Source: Eudromia elegans | Lineage: Eukaryota; Chordata; Aves; Tinamiformes; Tinamidae | Assembly: GCA_003342815.1 (NCBI GenBank) | Contig: PTEX01000235.1 | Span: forward strand, 762,154 to 826,153 | DNA length: 64,000 nucleotides | Direction: 5' to 3' | Shown here: positions 49,977 through 62,591 of the stretch, piece by piece | Layout of the letters: every line of letters begins with the position of its first letter | Position numbering within the stretch: position 1 is the first letter of the stretch | Program-made: the position numbers and the translations under genes | The notes under the pieces: generated by a model | Told to the model about the DNA's origin: nothing | Database searches by the model: none | Seen by the model: the letters and a program-made list of their open reading frames with translations, nothing else

Positions 49977-51317
49977 TAGCTACAGGGACGCACACATCGG
50001 ATGCACAAAGTTTTGGGGGGCTGGACCCAGCAGTGTTCTGAGTACGCCGGTAAATAAAAACCAGAGTCAGTTCTTGATCAACAGCTTGCAGACCTGCAGT
50101 CCAAAAAAAGACTGTACCTCAAAGCATTCTTTTCTTTTGGCACAGTACAAATGTGTGTAGTTTTCTCACTAGCTGTACTTTATGAAGTGATTTAAAAGTG
50201 CATTATTAATACCTTTGGAAAACAAAATGATTAGTGGGCTAGCACTCATCTTTTCAAAGGACTTGTTATTTCTTGAAAGATGAAAAGGTTATTTCTATGT
50301 TTGAAAAAAAAAATTTGAAAAACAATATCTTCCTTCTCCCTTTTTATCACACCAAGTGTGAAATTGTCCCTATTGTAAAGGTTTGGGAATATATTATACT
50401 CCTAGAGTTCAGATGGTTTCAGATCTGTTCCTGACTGTCTCTCTGTTTCTGTTTTCAGTTGCTGGAGATAGGTTCTCAGGCTTTTTCTCCTTTGAAAATT
50501 ATTGCTAACAAAGGCTGGATAAAACTAAAGGAGTGCTTTTAATAGTTCAAACTCACATATGGACAAGTACAAATTACATTCTACATGGCTTCAAAAGTTA
50601 TGTAATTCTATTTTGGAATTAAGTCCTGCCGTCTGCTTCACTTGGAAGTCCATGATGTTCAAGGCCATACAGAAATGAAGAGAAAGCAGAAAATAAAAAA
50701 TCTAATTCTACTTGCCACAGAAACCAGAGAACTCAGGAGATTATATCAGGTGATTTATTTATCTACTTCAGAATATTTAGAAGTGTTCAGCTTTAAACAT
50801 CTTTGCATAGGAGTCTGGAAAAAAAAAAGGACTTTTCCTTGTTAACATCAGTTATTTGTATTTGTGTTTCTAAAGAAAAGCTATATCTTCGCATAGATGT
50901 TTAAAAAACAAGCAAAGTATACTAGAAGTTATCCTGAAATGTTTCATATCGCTATTGTCAGTGGGCTTTTTAAATAAGCATGCATAATATATATGGAAAT
51001 AGATGTACTCATTCATCACCAGTTTTAGGGCAGAGAAGATTGTTATTTCTCAGCTATTAAAAAAAAATATTTCTCAGTCAGGAAATTTGATTTTGAAATG
51101 TCATTTAGGGCAACATCGGAATGATAAATGTATTCGTTTATGTTGATAATTCCCATACTTAATAATTAACAATACTTGTTTTGTTATATATTTATTGTTT
51201 CATGTTAACTGTAATATGAATGCCTCATTTTGATGTTGTCCTCTTATATGCAAGCACTCAGAGCAGTTAGATTAAAACATTTATTGTACCCTTTTATTTA
51301 TTGAGTGCAGACACTTA
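49977..51317. other. Unique DNA, CpG-bearing patch at its start
   Basis: The first 130 bp (to about 50110) keep several CpGs and contain 'ccggtaaataaaaacc', an AATAAA signal, in DNA unlike its surroundings. It could be the edge of an unrecognised insertion. The remainder is AT-rich with no feature recognised. Confidence 0.4.
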
Positions 51318-51406
51318 GAGACATGCTTTAGTAGGCATGGTGTTGATGAGTTTATGGTTGGGCTTGATGATCTTAAAGGTCTTTTCCAACCATAATGATT
51401 CTATGA
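51318..51406 (+). mobile_element. CR1-type LINE 3' tail
   Basis: About 90 bp ending 'gggcttgatgatctta', 'cttttccaaccataatg' and 'attctatga'. The upstream part ('agacatgctttagtaggcat') fits a divergent CR1 subfamily rather than the one at 22440. Confidence 0.85.
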
Positions 51407-52198
51407 AAAGTCAGATAGGATAGTATTTAGGTTGGGGTTATGTCTCAGTTATATGTCTGTGGGGCACAAACTCATCTTGTAGTCAAAGGTCTCTGGAGAC
51501 TGGAATCTGGCTAGTCAGTATATGTCAGCTTTCAAGTGATCTGAATCACGTTTTGAGCTCTACTGCTTATATTGACTAGATCTCTGATATCTGTCGTGTC
51601 AGTTTAAGACATATCACCAGCAGACATGTAAATTTAAGCATTTTATTTAGCAATCCTTCCAGTTGCTATGCAAACTGGAAGGTGTGTTATCTTCCTTTAA
51701 GAAACAGGCAAGAACATATAGGAAGATTGAATGGTGAGTTTAATTTCATATATCTGAAACAGAATACTGCCCATTTTTGCAGGGTATGTGATATTCAGAG
51801 ATCAAATAATCTTATTTGCTAGCTATTTACAACATGAAAAACCCAATGACACATAGACACTGATACTTTGGTAGTTTCTGAAAGGGCATGGAGAAAAATG
51901 AAAAAGCTCTCAAATTACTCAAATCATGCCAGCCATTCCTGTTTATTTGGATGGACTCTGACTTTGTAGCTCATGGTTTGTAACTGTATCTATTCCACCA
52001 TTGCCTCTTTATGTGTCTGTTTTATGGTATGTTTATATAAAATAGTCCCTGCAGTGCCATGTTTGGGATTATTTAGGCCATTAAGTTTGTTTTTTCATGA
52101 GACTTTCATCAGACTTTCTAGCTTAAATTCAGAAAGAATGTAAACAGATGATTAATTCATTTGCATTTATAACATCATTTGAACCTCAACTTTATTCT
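51407..52198. other. Unique DNA, nothing recognised
   Basis: AT-rich non-repetitive sequence between a CR1 tail and the retroviral fossil. No exon-like or repeat signal seen. Confidence 0.5.
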
Positions 52199-53070
52199 GT
52201 GTTTAAGCATTAGACAAAGGATTCTGGGACACTGCCTGACTTCTTCCCATTGTGTGCTGATGAGGATATAAGGCTAACTATGCATACTTCCATTCAAGTC
52301 AATAACAGTCCTGATGGCTGTGTGCTAATGAGGAGATAAGGCTAACTGTGCATACCAGTGAATGACTATGAGTCAATCATCTTATCCCATAAATATGGGG
52401 ACAGCCAGAGAGCCCATTGAGCTCTCCTTGCATGGCAGCAGACTGCACACCAGGATCTCCGCTTGAGCAGGGACACCTCTCAAGTATACTCCTTGAGGTT
52501 GAGAGATCCCTTCCCACAACAGCCTCGTGGTAAGTGAAATATAGTGCGCCGTCTTTCTGAACTTGTTATGTCTATTTTGTAAATGTGCACAAAAATCCCT
52601 CAGCCATAAATCGTTGACCAGGTCTGGGACTAGGATTGGATCCAGTTGCACCTAGACTCCTCTTAGAAGGAGTTTAGAAAGCAAGAGGGTCCAGTCTGAA
52701 CCTCGTGACCCAACGGGAGGGCATCCAAGATAATTCCATGTATTATCTTGAACTTCCATGCAGTCACTTGTTCCGTGACACAGGTTTGTGTGCATAAAAT
52801 TTTATTTATGAGGCATTTACCTAAATGACATGAATTGATTTCAAAGTTACCTTAGGAGGTAACAAAAGGAAGAAAAAACGGAAAAGAAGAGAGCGAGAGA
52901 GTGGGAAAGAAAGAGAAGCAAAAAACCCCGTTTCCGATGGACACTTTGAAGAATTGGAGTCTTCAAATTATCCTCCTCCTCCTCTGAATTTCCTCTCAAG
53001 TGCAACAGGTGGTGACAATGAGGACCATGATAATTTTTTCTGCCTTGTTTTTTCTTTAATGCTATGGTAG
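52199..53070 (+). mobile_element. Avian endogenous retrovirus fossil: one LTR and start of internal region
   Basis: A long terminal repeat, about 52199 to 52702, is followed by a short internal piece. The LTR has paired direct repeats in the U3-like part (52253-52286 and 52321-52354) and a TATA-like 'ccataaatatgggg' near 52386. GC-richer R/U5-like DNA follows. Next to it, 'cgtgacccaacgggagggc' at 52704-52722 resembles a primer-binding region. The internal piece at 52855-53070 encodes a lysine/arginine-rich stretch followed by a proline run (YPPPPLNFL), which is gag-like. Everything downstream, including pol, env and a second LTR, is absent from the window, so the element is broken and heavily truncated. 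The class is uncertain. Age: not recent, judging by the loss of most of the element; no LTR pair is available for dating. Confidence 0.72.
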
Positions 53071-55647
53071 TTTTCACCAGGACGTAGCCAAATTCCTTAT
53101 TGGTTGTTCCTATTTATGGTGCTTTTAGCACCTTAGTACATGAGGATATACTTAATCAGGTACAAATGTTGCAAACTGACTGTTTTTTCAGCTTTGTGCA
53201 GGCATATTGCTGGGTAATGCTTTTCAGCTACTGACTATTATGTGCTATGTCATTCACTAAGTCTTGTTTTCTATGCTGTCGGTTTGATACTGACTCTTAT
53301 GTGCAGACAAAAGATATCTGAATTTAGTGTTAATACTTCAAAGTTATTATCTAGCTAGATCAGAATATGCAATACAGTTCTGCAGGTAACTAATCTTTTC
53401 TACATTTTGATTTCTATATGAAGCAAAACATCTGAGATATTAAAGAAACCATCATATACAAGATTCTTCCATTAGCAGTGTAAAGCAATTCCCTCAGAAT
53501 TCTTTCAAAAATGAAGTACAGCTGAATTAATCTGTCAGAAAAATTACTGCAATATGCTTTCATTTATCAATCTGTCTATTAATACAAAAAGCTTGCGGCT
53601 TTTGATTTACCAATACCAAAATATTGCTACGGATTTACTAGCTATTAATAAAACATCACGTCTATGGAATAAAAAGTCAATAGCATTTACCTTCTTGAAT
53701 ACGGGATTACATCACTTTACAACGCAAAAATCTTTGTATTATTCCTATTAAAGTTAATTTTGCATTAATTTTGCAGGCTTTGGCTGTAAAAGCCTGGCTT
53801 CACTAAAGCGTAAATTAGTAGTGTATTTCTGAAAATATCTGTCTCAGCGCAGACTACTTGCACAATCTATTGAGTTGGCTGATCTACCTGAGTCGGGAGA
53901 AGAATTCAGAGAGCTCCAGTTCCTAGTTTTCAGACAATTACTCAAATAGAAACATGTTTGCTATCTTTGCAAATATCAATGATGACACTTCGAAGAGTGA
54001 GGATGGAAAGTTTATTGAAATTTTGCAAGAATATGTATTTTTGACAAGAAATGGCATTCTGGTCATTCTTGTCATGATAGACTTTTCAAAGTATATTATT
54101 CAAGTATTTGCTTTGTTTCTTCAACTGCCTGTAAATGTTGCTAGTTTTTCTTCAAAAACTAGGAATGTCCACTAACCTCTCACCTGCTCTACTGGGATAG
54201 ATTTGTGATCAACGTCTATCTTCCTAAAGTTTTTAAAATATGAATACTGCAGGTGTCTTCTCGCAGAAATTTGATCCTACCAAGAATATTTACAGTAATG
54301 CATAGGTTTTTGAATGGTTATCAACATACAATGTGATGCTTCAGGTGTGATAATAGGATCTGTCACTGGATTAAACATCACAGGTTTTTGCAATGTTATA
54401 ATGCATTATAGGGAATGCATTGCTTGGGAAAGATGTATTGGTATCTCAAAACTCATTTGATAAAGTGTATTAAGATTATCAGTGTTAGGCATACAATTCA
54501 GGTGCACTGAGATGCCTTATCAAAGGTGTGTACTTATTTTGAGTAATCAATCACATAAAAATGTAGGCTTAGGGGGTAGAATTGCACTCCCCTGATTTAT
54601 GGCTAGTAGTTTAGGGCAATCACTCAGGTTCCTTTGATGGGTAGTGCAAGGAGACTGACACACTAAGGGGGTGATTCATCCCTGCCTAATGGCATGAATT
54701 GCCACATGTTGATGTCTATTGCTTTCCTTATTCCTTATTGCTCTAGGTATGTGTTTCAGATCTTATGGAGAGACACCTTTCTGGGTAGAGAGACACCATA
54801 TGTATCCCTAAGTGTGCCCTTCTAGATTTTTTCAGAGGAAAGGGTAATGCAAATTAATGCAGGAGAGCACACTCTGCTGGGGAAGGACTGGATATTTATA
54901 CAAGTGGCAGTTTCATTGGGGTGCAGTGAAATTGTTCTAGTTCTTCAAAAACAGGATTTTCATCTTGTTGCAATTATGATAGCACTGCTTGCTAATTCTC
55001 TTTTACCTAGCAGCAACTAGAAGGCTAGTAGCCTTCTTATATCTTGTCAACACAGAAATTTGTGGCTCACTCATAGCCCAAGATGAAGAGCAGTTTGGTA
55101 TACTGAGATACCAGTCTGTGACTCACTGGCTTTTCTAAGAGGATGATCTCCAGGTCTCCATTGCAAAGACAGTTATAGGAAAGATGGTAGGAAGTTAAAA
55201 GAATTGTTATGAGATTTAAAGCATTGTTGTGAAGGTAGATGGCAGCACTAAGTAGATCACTTAATGATAAGGCTGGATGAGAGAAACGGAGAGAGAAAAA
55301 GAGCCACAGAGGACCAAAGCTGGGTGCTCCATGAAGATGCATATGCTGTTTGGCATTTTAGGAAACATATGAGAATGCTTCAAGAGACTGCTCACAGCAC
55401 ATGCAAATACCTAACTGTACTTTCCAAATAACACATTATTTATTGAACAAACAGGGAGACTTCATGAGCACTATTGGCACTGTATTTATCCTATCTGTGG
55501 TTGAGCAGTAGGTAGTTTACATTGAAATTGGCTTTACTATGCACAAACAGAGTTTTTTTTTTTTTTTTAATCAGCTATGCTTACTTGCTGAATCACAAGC
55601 ACACAGATCATGATTAAGCTTTTTAAGAAGACAGATAAAAGAATCAG
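53071..55647. other. AT-rich unique DNA, no gene recognised
   Basis: Non-repetitive sequence. A POU octamer ATGCAAAT occurs at 54847-54854 inside a short block of mixed composition (54560-54940). No coding or repeat feature supported. A T-run lies at 55554-55568. Confidence 0.5.
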
Positions 55648-55967
55648 TGTATATAAACAGCTTAAAGGAGGGAGTGAGGAAGATGGGGCCAGCCTTTTTT
55701 CAGTGGTGGCCAGTGAGGACTAGAGGAAATGGCCACAAATGGAAGCATCAAAAGTTCCGCAGGAAATTAAGGAAAAATTTCTTAACAATGAGGGTGACAG
55801 AGCACTGGAACAGGCTGCCAACAGAGGTGGTGGAAACAACTCTGGAGATATTCCAGACCCACTGAACGCAATCCTGTGCCACATGCTCTATGTGAGCTTG
55901 CATGTGCAGGGAGGTTGGACTAGATGATCTCTGGAGGCCCTTTCCAGCCTTAACGATTCTATGATTC
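55648..55967 (+). mobile_element. CR1 LINE 3' end
   Basis: A 320-bp 5'-truncated CR1. It begins at 'gtgtatataaacagcttaaa', passes 'cttttttcagtggtggccag', 'gagggtgacagagcactgg' and 'ttggactagatgatctc', and ends 'cgattctatgattc'. It covers the end of ORF2 and the 3' UTR. Short open frames across it are LINE remnants. Confidence 0.95.
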
Positions 55968-58900
55968 ATTTTTGCTCAGTCATCAATTTTACATATTTAC
56001 CTGGAATGGGTTAAATAAATAATTACATTGAAAATAACACTGCAGATTTTACTAAAATTTCTCTTATTTTTTATTCACTGTTATTCACTTGATCTTTCTT
56101 CCAAATAAAAAAGTTTCCTTTTCAGAAAGTTAGCAAGTAACCATTAACTCTGAACTGCTACTTTCTGCCTGATTTCTAGAAGTTGAGCAATATAACTGAA
56201 TTAATTCACCAAGGTAAGAATAACCTGGCTTTCAAAGACAGGACACTTTCGGTACTCACTGATTTCATTACACTGGTTTGCTGAGGAGAGACTTAAGTGG
56301 GCTTCCAAGTGAAAGCAGAATACTTAATCATAATAAAATTCCATATTGACGTCTTCCTTTTAGCTCTTTCTGAGAAGAGTTTCTGCTGCTTCATTTAAAG
56401 TAAATCCCAAGTAAATATGACCGAGCACACATTCTTTCTAACAATCTGGTAAAGATACAGCCAAAACAAATTTTATGAAAAGAACGTTAGTGTAAGAGTG
56501 TGGGGGGTTTTTTTGAGCTAAGATAGGAGACTCCTCTAATAGTTTATCATCAATATTTTATTATGTTTTTGATGTTGTGAAGAGGGAAAATAATATCTGT
56601 ATAAAAATTATCATTCTTTAATTAAGACTATCATTTTTGTTACTTCCTGCATTTTTAATTCTGAACTTTTCACCTTTGCAATAGAACATCATATTTGGCA
56701 CATTAATAATTAATTAATTTTCCTGTTGTGCCAGAGATTTTCTATATCAAATCCATTGTTTATCCTAGAAAACAGTGACCTTTCATCTTAATTGGCAAAA
56801 TGCATCAAATGTAATTCTTTCAACTTGTCTTTACTTGCATGAGAGGAAGTCTACTCCAATCTAGTAACGCAGATCCCATAGATCCCCCTCTAATAAAGAG
56901 AGATACTTCTGAAGCATACTGATACCCAGGATAAGTGAAATAAACTATACTATGCAGCCTATAAGCAAGTAGAAGCAGGTACCTGGAGAATGACATTATT
57001 GGCAGGTTAGTAAAGAGGTTAATAGAATTCCACAACGGAAGTTCTCTTTTTATCAGCTGAAGTAAATGTCTAAGGCAGATTGTTGACCCCTCTAAGAAGT
57101 TCTATCTTTTTCTGTGTTTGCAAATGAGACAAATTATTACTTTTTACTTCTTATGTTGTTCCTCTCTTGTATTGTTTTAAGCTGAAAGAAAACCAGAAAG
57201 ATTATAAAATTTCTGAAGCTCACATTTTTGCAGTAAATGAAGATAATTGACAAGAATATTTTAATGTTTTCTGAAAATTCTGAGAGCGTCCCACTTCTGT
57301 GTGTGAAAACTGGTAAATTCCAAACATGAATACTGATTTATGTGTCTACATTTCTAGATAGGCAACTTGAAAGACACATTTACGTGGTTTGTTTTCTAAG
57401 GGTTATTACCACATATTTTTAAAAATCCAAAGTAGCTTTATGATGTTTTAAATTCAGCAGTAAGATTTAGAAATCTTGTAAGACTTGTCTAGAGTAATTA
57501 ATTTTGTTGTTGCTAGTATCTGTGTAAACAAGAGTTTACCTTTGAAAGAACTCACCATGGAGTTGAGTTCATCCCATACTCTCAACAGCTTGAGGGTGTA
57601 TTCTGGTTCCATCCACCATCTCCGCTTCACTCCTTCTAGCATTCATCCTGGCCTTTCTGATGTCCTGTCCAGTCCCCTGTTACCCAGCTTCCTTTGCTTC
57701 CACTGGTCAGCGCTGGTGTCTTGAATTTCTTCAGAAACTAATTCTCAGACCTTTAGAGAAACACAGATTTCAGTTTTTTTTATAGCAAGTTCTGTGTTTG
57801 AAGTAGTAGGCATAGCTTCTAAAGATGGCTTTATATAACAAGTAAATAAATAAACAAATACATTCCCCCGATTGGTGTGCTCAACATTTCTGAGTGTATT
57901 TCCTCATCTGCAAAGTGCCTTCAGGAATTCAGGTGTCTTTTTGTGTTCTAGCGTCAGAAAATTCTTTCTCAAGGATCCAACTCTAATTCCCACGCTTAGG
58001 TCTTTTTACATGTTTAATCCTGGAGAATAAAAAGTTCATGTTCTTCAGTGGGCAGACATCTTCAAGGGAGTGATTCTCGGAGAATATGGGGAGCTTTCGC
58101 AGAAGTGGAAGCCAATAAAATCAAGCAGAGCTTCTGAGCAAGTTTTACAGTCATTTCATTATAATATGTAATCGCAGCACATTTTTTTTTATTGTTATTA
58201 TTTTCACTACTAGACTTCTATTTTTCATGATGGAATGAACAGATAGTGCACCTTGTTGCAAGGAATATTTAGAAAACAAATGCTGGACTGGTAATATTTT
58301 TTGGTAGATACAGTCAAAGAATGTTATTTTTCGACTTTTTTTTTTGAACTACCACAGTAAGACTCAGCTGATATCATCCACCCTGAATTGAAGTCATTAC
58401 CTGTGATTAGTATAAGAGGCAAAAAAAATGTTCTTTCTGCCAGTCTGAGAGCTGTTGCTTCATATTGTTTACATACAAGCTAACAGATTTAATCCTGTGG
58501 AAATCTGTGTTACAAAAGAGGTGAGAAAATACTGAGAAGTACACCAGGCATTTTAAAACAACTGGAAACACTACACAGCCTAGTCAACAGCTTGCATAAA
58601 TAAGCACGTTCATGTGTATCTTTGTGTGTGCTTCATGCATGCTAGCCAAGATGATTTTTTTGAAGAGATTCAGCCTCAAAGCTTTTCCTTTTCTGATTAG
58701 CACAAATAGTCTAATAAAATATATCATTTGTCTTTATTAACTTTGCTATACTTTTAGGTTAAAAAAATATAAATCGTATATAATACAGCATAATACTGCG
58801 TGATTGCATATGACTTCAGTTTTCAAGGTAACAGTCTTGCCACTTTTCATGTTGAATAAAGTCTAGTCTCATCAAACTTCCTAATGATATTCCACTCTTC

Positions 58901-59401
58901 TTTTGGCCCCAAAATCTTATATTGCTTCATTTTTTTTTTTCTCTTTTTACTATTAAAGGTATTAGTCTATATTATCTAAACCAATTTACTCTGAAAATTA
59001 TCTCAATGACTGTTTAGCTCTTTACAGATTAAAATACTGCTTAATGCGAATATGAATGGTAGAATTTGAAATCTTAATGCTTCATAAAATTCTTAATATT
59101 ATTTTAAAACCATGTTGATATCAAAGCTAGAAAAGAACAAAGTTCTTATAGTTCACACTAAGATTTAAGAACATGGGTAGTGTTACGTTTGACATTTCTG
59201 ATGCCATTTCTAATGACAGATCTAAAAGCATCTAATGACAGATAAAGTGAATGTTGTTTTTATTTGTATGATCTATTCCTTTCTCTTCTATAATATAGTT
59301 ATATATCTGTGCAGTATTCATTGAAAGACGTGATTTACTCTACTCTTACAGATTAATGATACTATGCAGATATGTTAAGGCTGTGTCTCATTTCTTTGCA
59401 T
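55968..59401. other. AT-rich unique DNA, no gene recognised
   Basis: Non-repetitive sequence. A GC-richer patch at 57540-57730 is open on both strands but shows no known motif. No repeat family recognised. Confidence 0.5.
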
Positions 59402-59440
59402 TTCTTCTTTTCTCTGTCTACTCTTGTATTTTTTTTCTAG

Positions 59441-59945
59441 ATTCGGATTGACAATTTGTGGGGACCTCAGTGCCTGCTGTTTTCCTAAGACAATCACTTC
59501 CACAGCACCTTAGACAATATTCTTTCTAATCAACTTTGCTGTGTAGGTGACACTATCAGAAATCAGATGTAGGGTGGGAGCACAGCTCTGTCTGAGTTCT
59601 GTAATATGTCACTACTTGTTGTTGAACAAATGTCAAATGATGTAAAGGAGTCAGTTGATATCCAGCAAAAGAATATTCTGTGCAAGATGTTGAAGTCACT
59701 AATTCCCAGCAGCGAAAGCATTCAATATCTGCTCTTCTTTTTCCTTCTTCTTTTTTTATATATATAATCTAGTGTCCAATTTGAATGATTTTTTAACAAC
59801 TTTCATGTTGATGTATATTAAATTGAAGGAAATACAGTTTTTAAGAGACAATGTTGGACAGCTCTTATTGTACACATCATTATCTTCTCAGATTGCAAAT
59901 CTGTACCTTTACTCTTAGCCAGAAAATAAAGCATAACTTTGATTT
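59441..59945 (+). other. Candidate terminal exon
   Basis: A nearly continuous pyrimidine tract (59401-59438) ends in TAG and gives one of the strongest splice acceptors in the window. From 59441 one frame is open for 15 codons (starting IRIDNLWGPQCLLFS) to a TAA. An AATAAA follows at 59925-59930 with T/GT-rich DNA downstream, as a poly(A) site would have. Together these fit a last exon with a 3' UTR of about 450 bp. No product is recognised and no upstream exon is identified, so it may be a non-coding RNA or chance. Confidence 0.22.
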
Positions 59946-62396
59946 CTTTTGTACTTTATTATGCAGAACATTTTTTTTTCAAACTTATTAAGCATTATAT
60001 AGCATTGATTTCATATGAGTCAGTCTCCTTGGAGGCTCATGTGGTAGAAAACTTTTAGAAAAGGTGATGGTGAAATTTTATGTGAGAAATGCTAAATATT
60101 TTCTCCTGTGCCTAAATCCCCAAACAACCAATTTCTGAAGCAAGTGTTTTAATGTGTTGCTGAATTAGGATCTAATAAAAAAATTATGCCAAAATCTTTA
60201 AAAACTTCTTCCTGAAATGTGATAAGTGCTGTGCAGGGAACACAGGATGAAGACTTAATTACTAATGAAATACACATTTTAGTAGGGTACAGTTTGTAAT
60301 CACCAGCAGGGAAATCTTTCAACTTCTCTTGCCCTCCTTTCACCATATGCTTCCTGGCATGCTTTTGTCGTCCTGTTTGAAAGAAATTTTCAATTGATAG
60401 AAGAACATTTATATGAAATATTATTTCTGAATCCTGTGTTTAACACTGTGTATAGTGTTGTTGTTTTCTTTACAGAAAGGTAGTTATGCTGTGAGACTTA
60501 AAGCCTCAAGCCAGACAAATGCCTATAGAACTTGCGTACTAACAACTTAACATTTCTTACATTTGTACTTTCAACCCTGGCAAATATTTTATCAGATCAT
60601 AAAAGTGGGTATTTTTCAGCAGCTGAAAGAAGAACACATTTTATCCAATACATTCCAAAGTATGCTGGGATAGCTTAAGGCATTTTGATCTAAAGTCATC
60701 ATGCATACCCTGTCACCGTCTATCATGCTTTCCAATCCTATCATCTGCTTTTAAACTTAATTAATTCTGGGGGGCTTCAGTCTTTCCATGAAGGAATATT
60801 TTTACTTGTTGTCACTTTTTGGAACTCTTTTTCACTTGTGGCCTCCGTATGCTGACATTTTTCCACACCTTTTTTATTCTTCCTTGTATTTACCCTTCCT
60901 TGCAAAGGGTACGTTTTTTTTTCCAGCCTTTCCAATGTTGAAGGATTGTAGCTACGAGCACTCTGCTCAGGTAACCTAATCAGACACTCTTCTCCTTCCA
61001 GCCTTCGTTGAAACAGTCAGAACAACTAGCATTGTGTTTTGCTGAGGGTAAGCCACCGAAAGGCCTCCTTTGTTATGATATCATATAAAATGTAATTGAG
61101 GTCTGTTCAATAAGAATTAGAACTAGAGATGGCTATTGCACCAGACTTTTATTTCATGGGGCATTAACTTCAAAACGTATTTCCTGAGCAGAAGGAAATG
61201 ATGCTTTTATAGTCATTTAAAATATCAGATCTATTTCCTGAGATGTCGTGGTCAATGTAACTGGACTGCTGTGTTTTCAGTTGGAGTTGTAGCAGGTAAG
61301 TTTGGAGACCTTTACTGAGAGTCTGTGTATGCTGCTCGAGCCAGTAAAGTCAGTCTTTCATTTTTGTAAGCAAGAAGTTCCCTCTAACGTGTCAATATAA
61401 AGAACGAAAAGCCCAAATTATTTTCTAGTGTAAATAGGACAGCTTGCCATCATCACACAGCTGACAACACTCCTTCTTCCAAGAGTTTTAGCCAATATCT
61501 GGGACTGTGTATCAGCTCACTTCAAATATTAAGAGCCAAATTTAAGTGGCCTTGTCTAATTCGTTCCTTTAGCTTACATTTTTATGTGAAACATGTTCTT
61601 GGCAATAATCACAGGATGCTCTAGTATATGTGTCAAATCATGTGGAGATGTCAAAAACAGAGATACTGACAAAATTGAGCCCAATCATCATTTTATACTA
61701 TTGACATTAATATTACAATGTATTACCTATTTAAACAACAAGGTGATAAGGTACTTCTTCCGCTTATTATGGAATAATGTGACTACCTAGCAAGCACTAC
61801 AATTCAGTGTATAGAGTGTATCAGGAAGATGGATCCTTGTACCTCATAAATAAAAACTACATTTTCCACACTACTAGCTCATATGTGCAAGAGTCTTTTC
61901 GTTCCTTAAATGGGTCACTGAATTTTTCCTCTTTTAAAAATTCAAAATGATACATTAACATTATTACCAGAATCCCACACTGGTGCTCTGTGTTATGGTA
62001 TGTGGTAGCATCTTCTTTATCCAGTGCTTGCTGTGCCACTCCTGGGATGCAGCATCTCCAACAGACAGTTGCAGTGACTGAAGGTTTACTCTGAATTTTC
62101 CTCTGAGCTTTCCTTTATGAATGAATGCAACGGCCTGCCCATTGTGTCAGGATAAGTGGAATCTGTCAAAGCAGAGAAAGGAAGAAACAAACAGGGTCAC
62201 TCTGTGACGGTGCAAAAGAAATGCATCCATTTAATATGTGTAAGCAAGAAAATATCCTTTTCATAAACGTTGAAAGTGCTGGTCCTCAGATTGCTTTTTC
62301 GCAGTGAGACAGTGAATGTTTAACTCCCATGAGCTGTGTACTCTGAAAATATTACAATAAAAGTAGTTTTTGGCAATACTGAGATAACCTGAATCT
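59946..62396. other. AT-rich unique DNA with small splice-like signals
   Basis: No known repeat or gene. A 15-nt candidate micro-exon lies at 61281-61295. Another exon-like piece at about 61001-61047 lies between 'tctccttccag' and 'ggtaagcc'. A plus-strand AATAAA is at 62356-62361. Confidence 0.4.
61281..61295 (+). other. Candidate 15-nt micro-exon
   Basis: TTGGAGTTGTAGCAG is framed by 'ctgctgtgttttcag' and the donor GTAAGT. Both splice sites fit the consensus well. Micro-exons of 3-27 nt are known from vertebrate neural genes, but nothing links this one to a transcript. Confidence 0.15.
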
Positions 62397-62567
62397 TTAC
62401 TTGGCAACAGTTCTGTGTGCCAGCTTTTCAAGGCGGTTTACAAACAGGCGGGGGTGGCCATAGAAGCCATATTTGTGGCTGTATCCGCACTCTGAAGGTT
62501 CTGTAGTCCCTATGATACTATCTTGCTGTATTATTGCTAGTAGTAGGGTACTCTTTGCAAGCTTCAT
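62397..62567 (-). CDS. Candidate 56-codon ORF, unknown product
   Basis: A minus-strand ATG-to-TAA frame of 56 codons; the frame stays open back to 62591. The predicted peptide has a short hydrophobic stretch near its start (STLLLAII, residues 6-13). Its C-terminal half is basic and aromatic, containing GYSHKYGFYGHPRLFVN (residues 29-45), and it ends HRTVAK. Third codon positions in the second half are mostly C or G although the neighbourhood is AT-rich, as expected of real coding DNA. I do not recognise a family. It could be a last coding exon of a larger gene, a microprotein or chance. The opposite strand is also partly open here, which weakens the case. Confidence 0.3.
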   Translation of the reverse strand: MKLAKSTLLLAIIQQDSIIGTTEPSECGYSHKYGFYGHPRLFVNRLEKLAHRTVAK

Positions 62568-62591
62568 GTGCAAAACCTTAATATCATTGGA

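Noticed and set aside
52382-52651. 89-codon minus-strand frame
   Set aside because: It is antisense to the LTR of the retroviral fossil and has no independent support.
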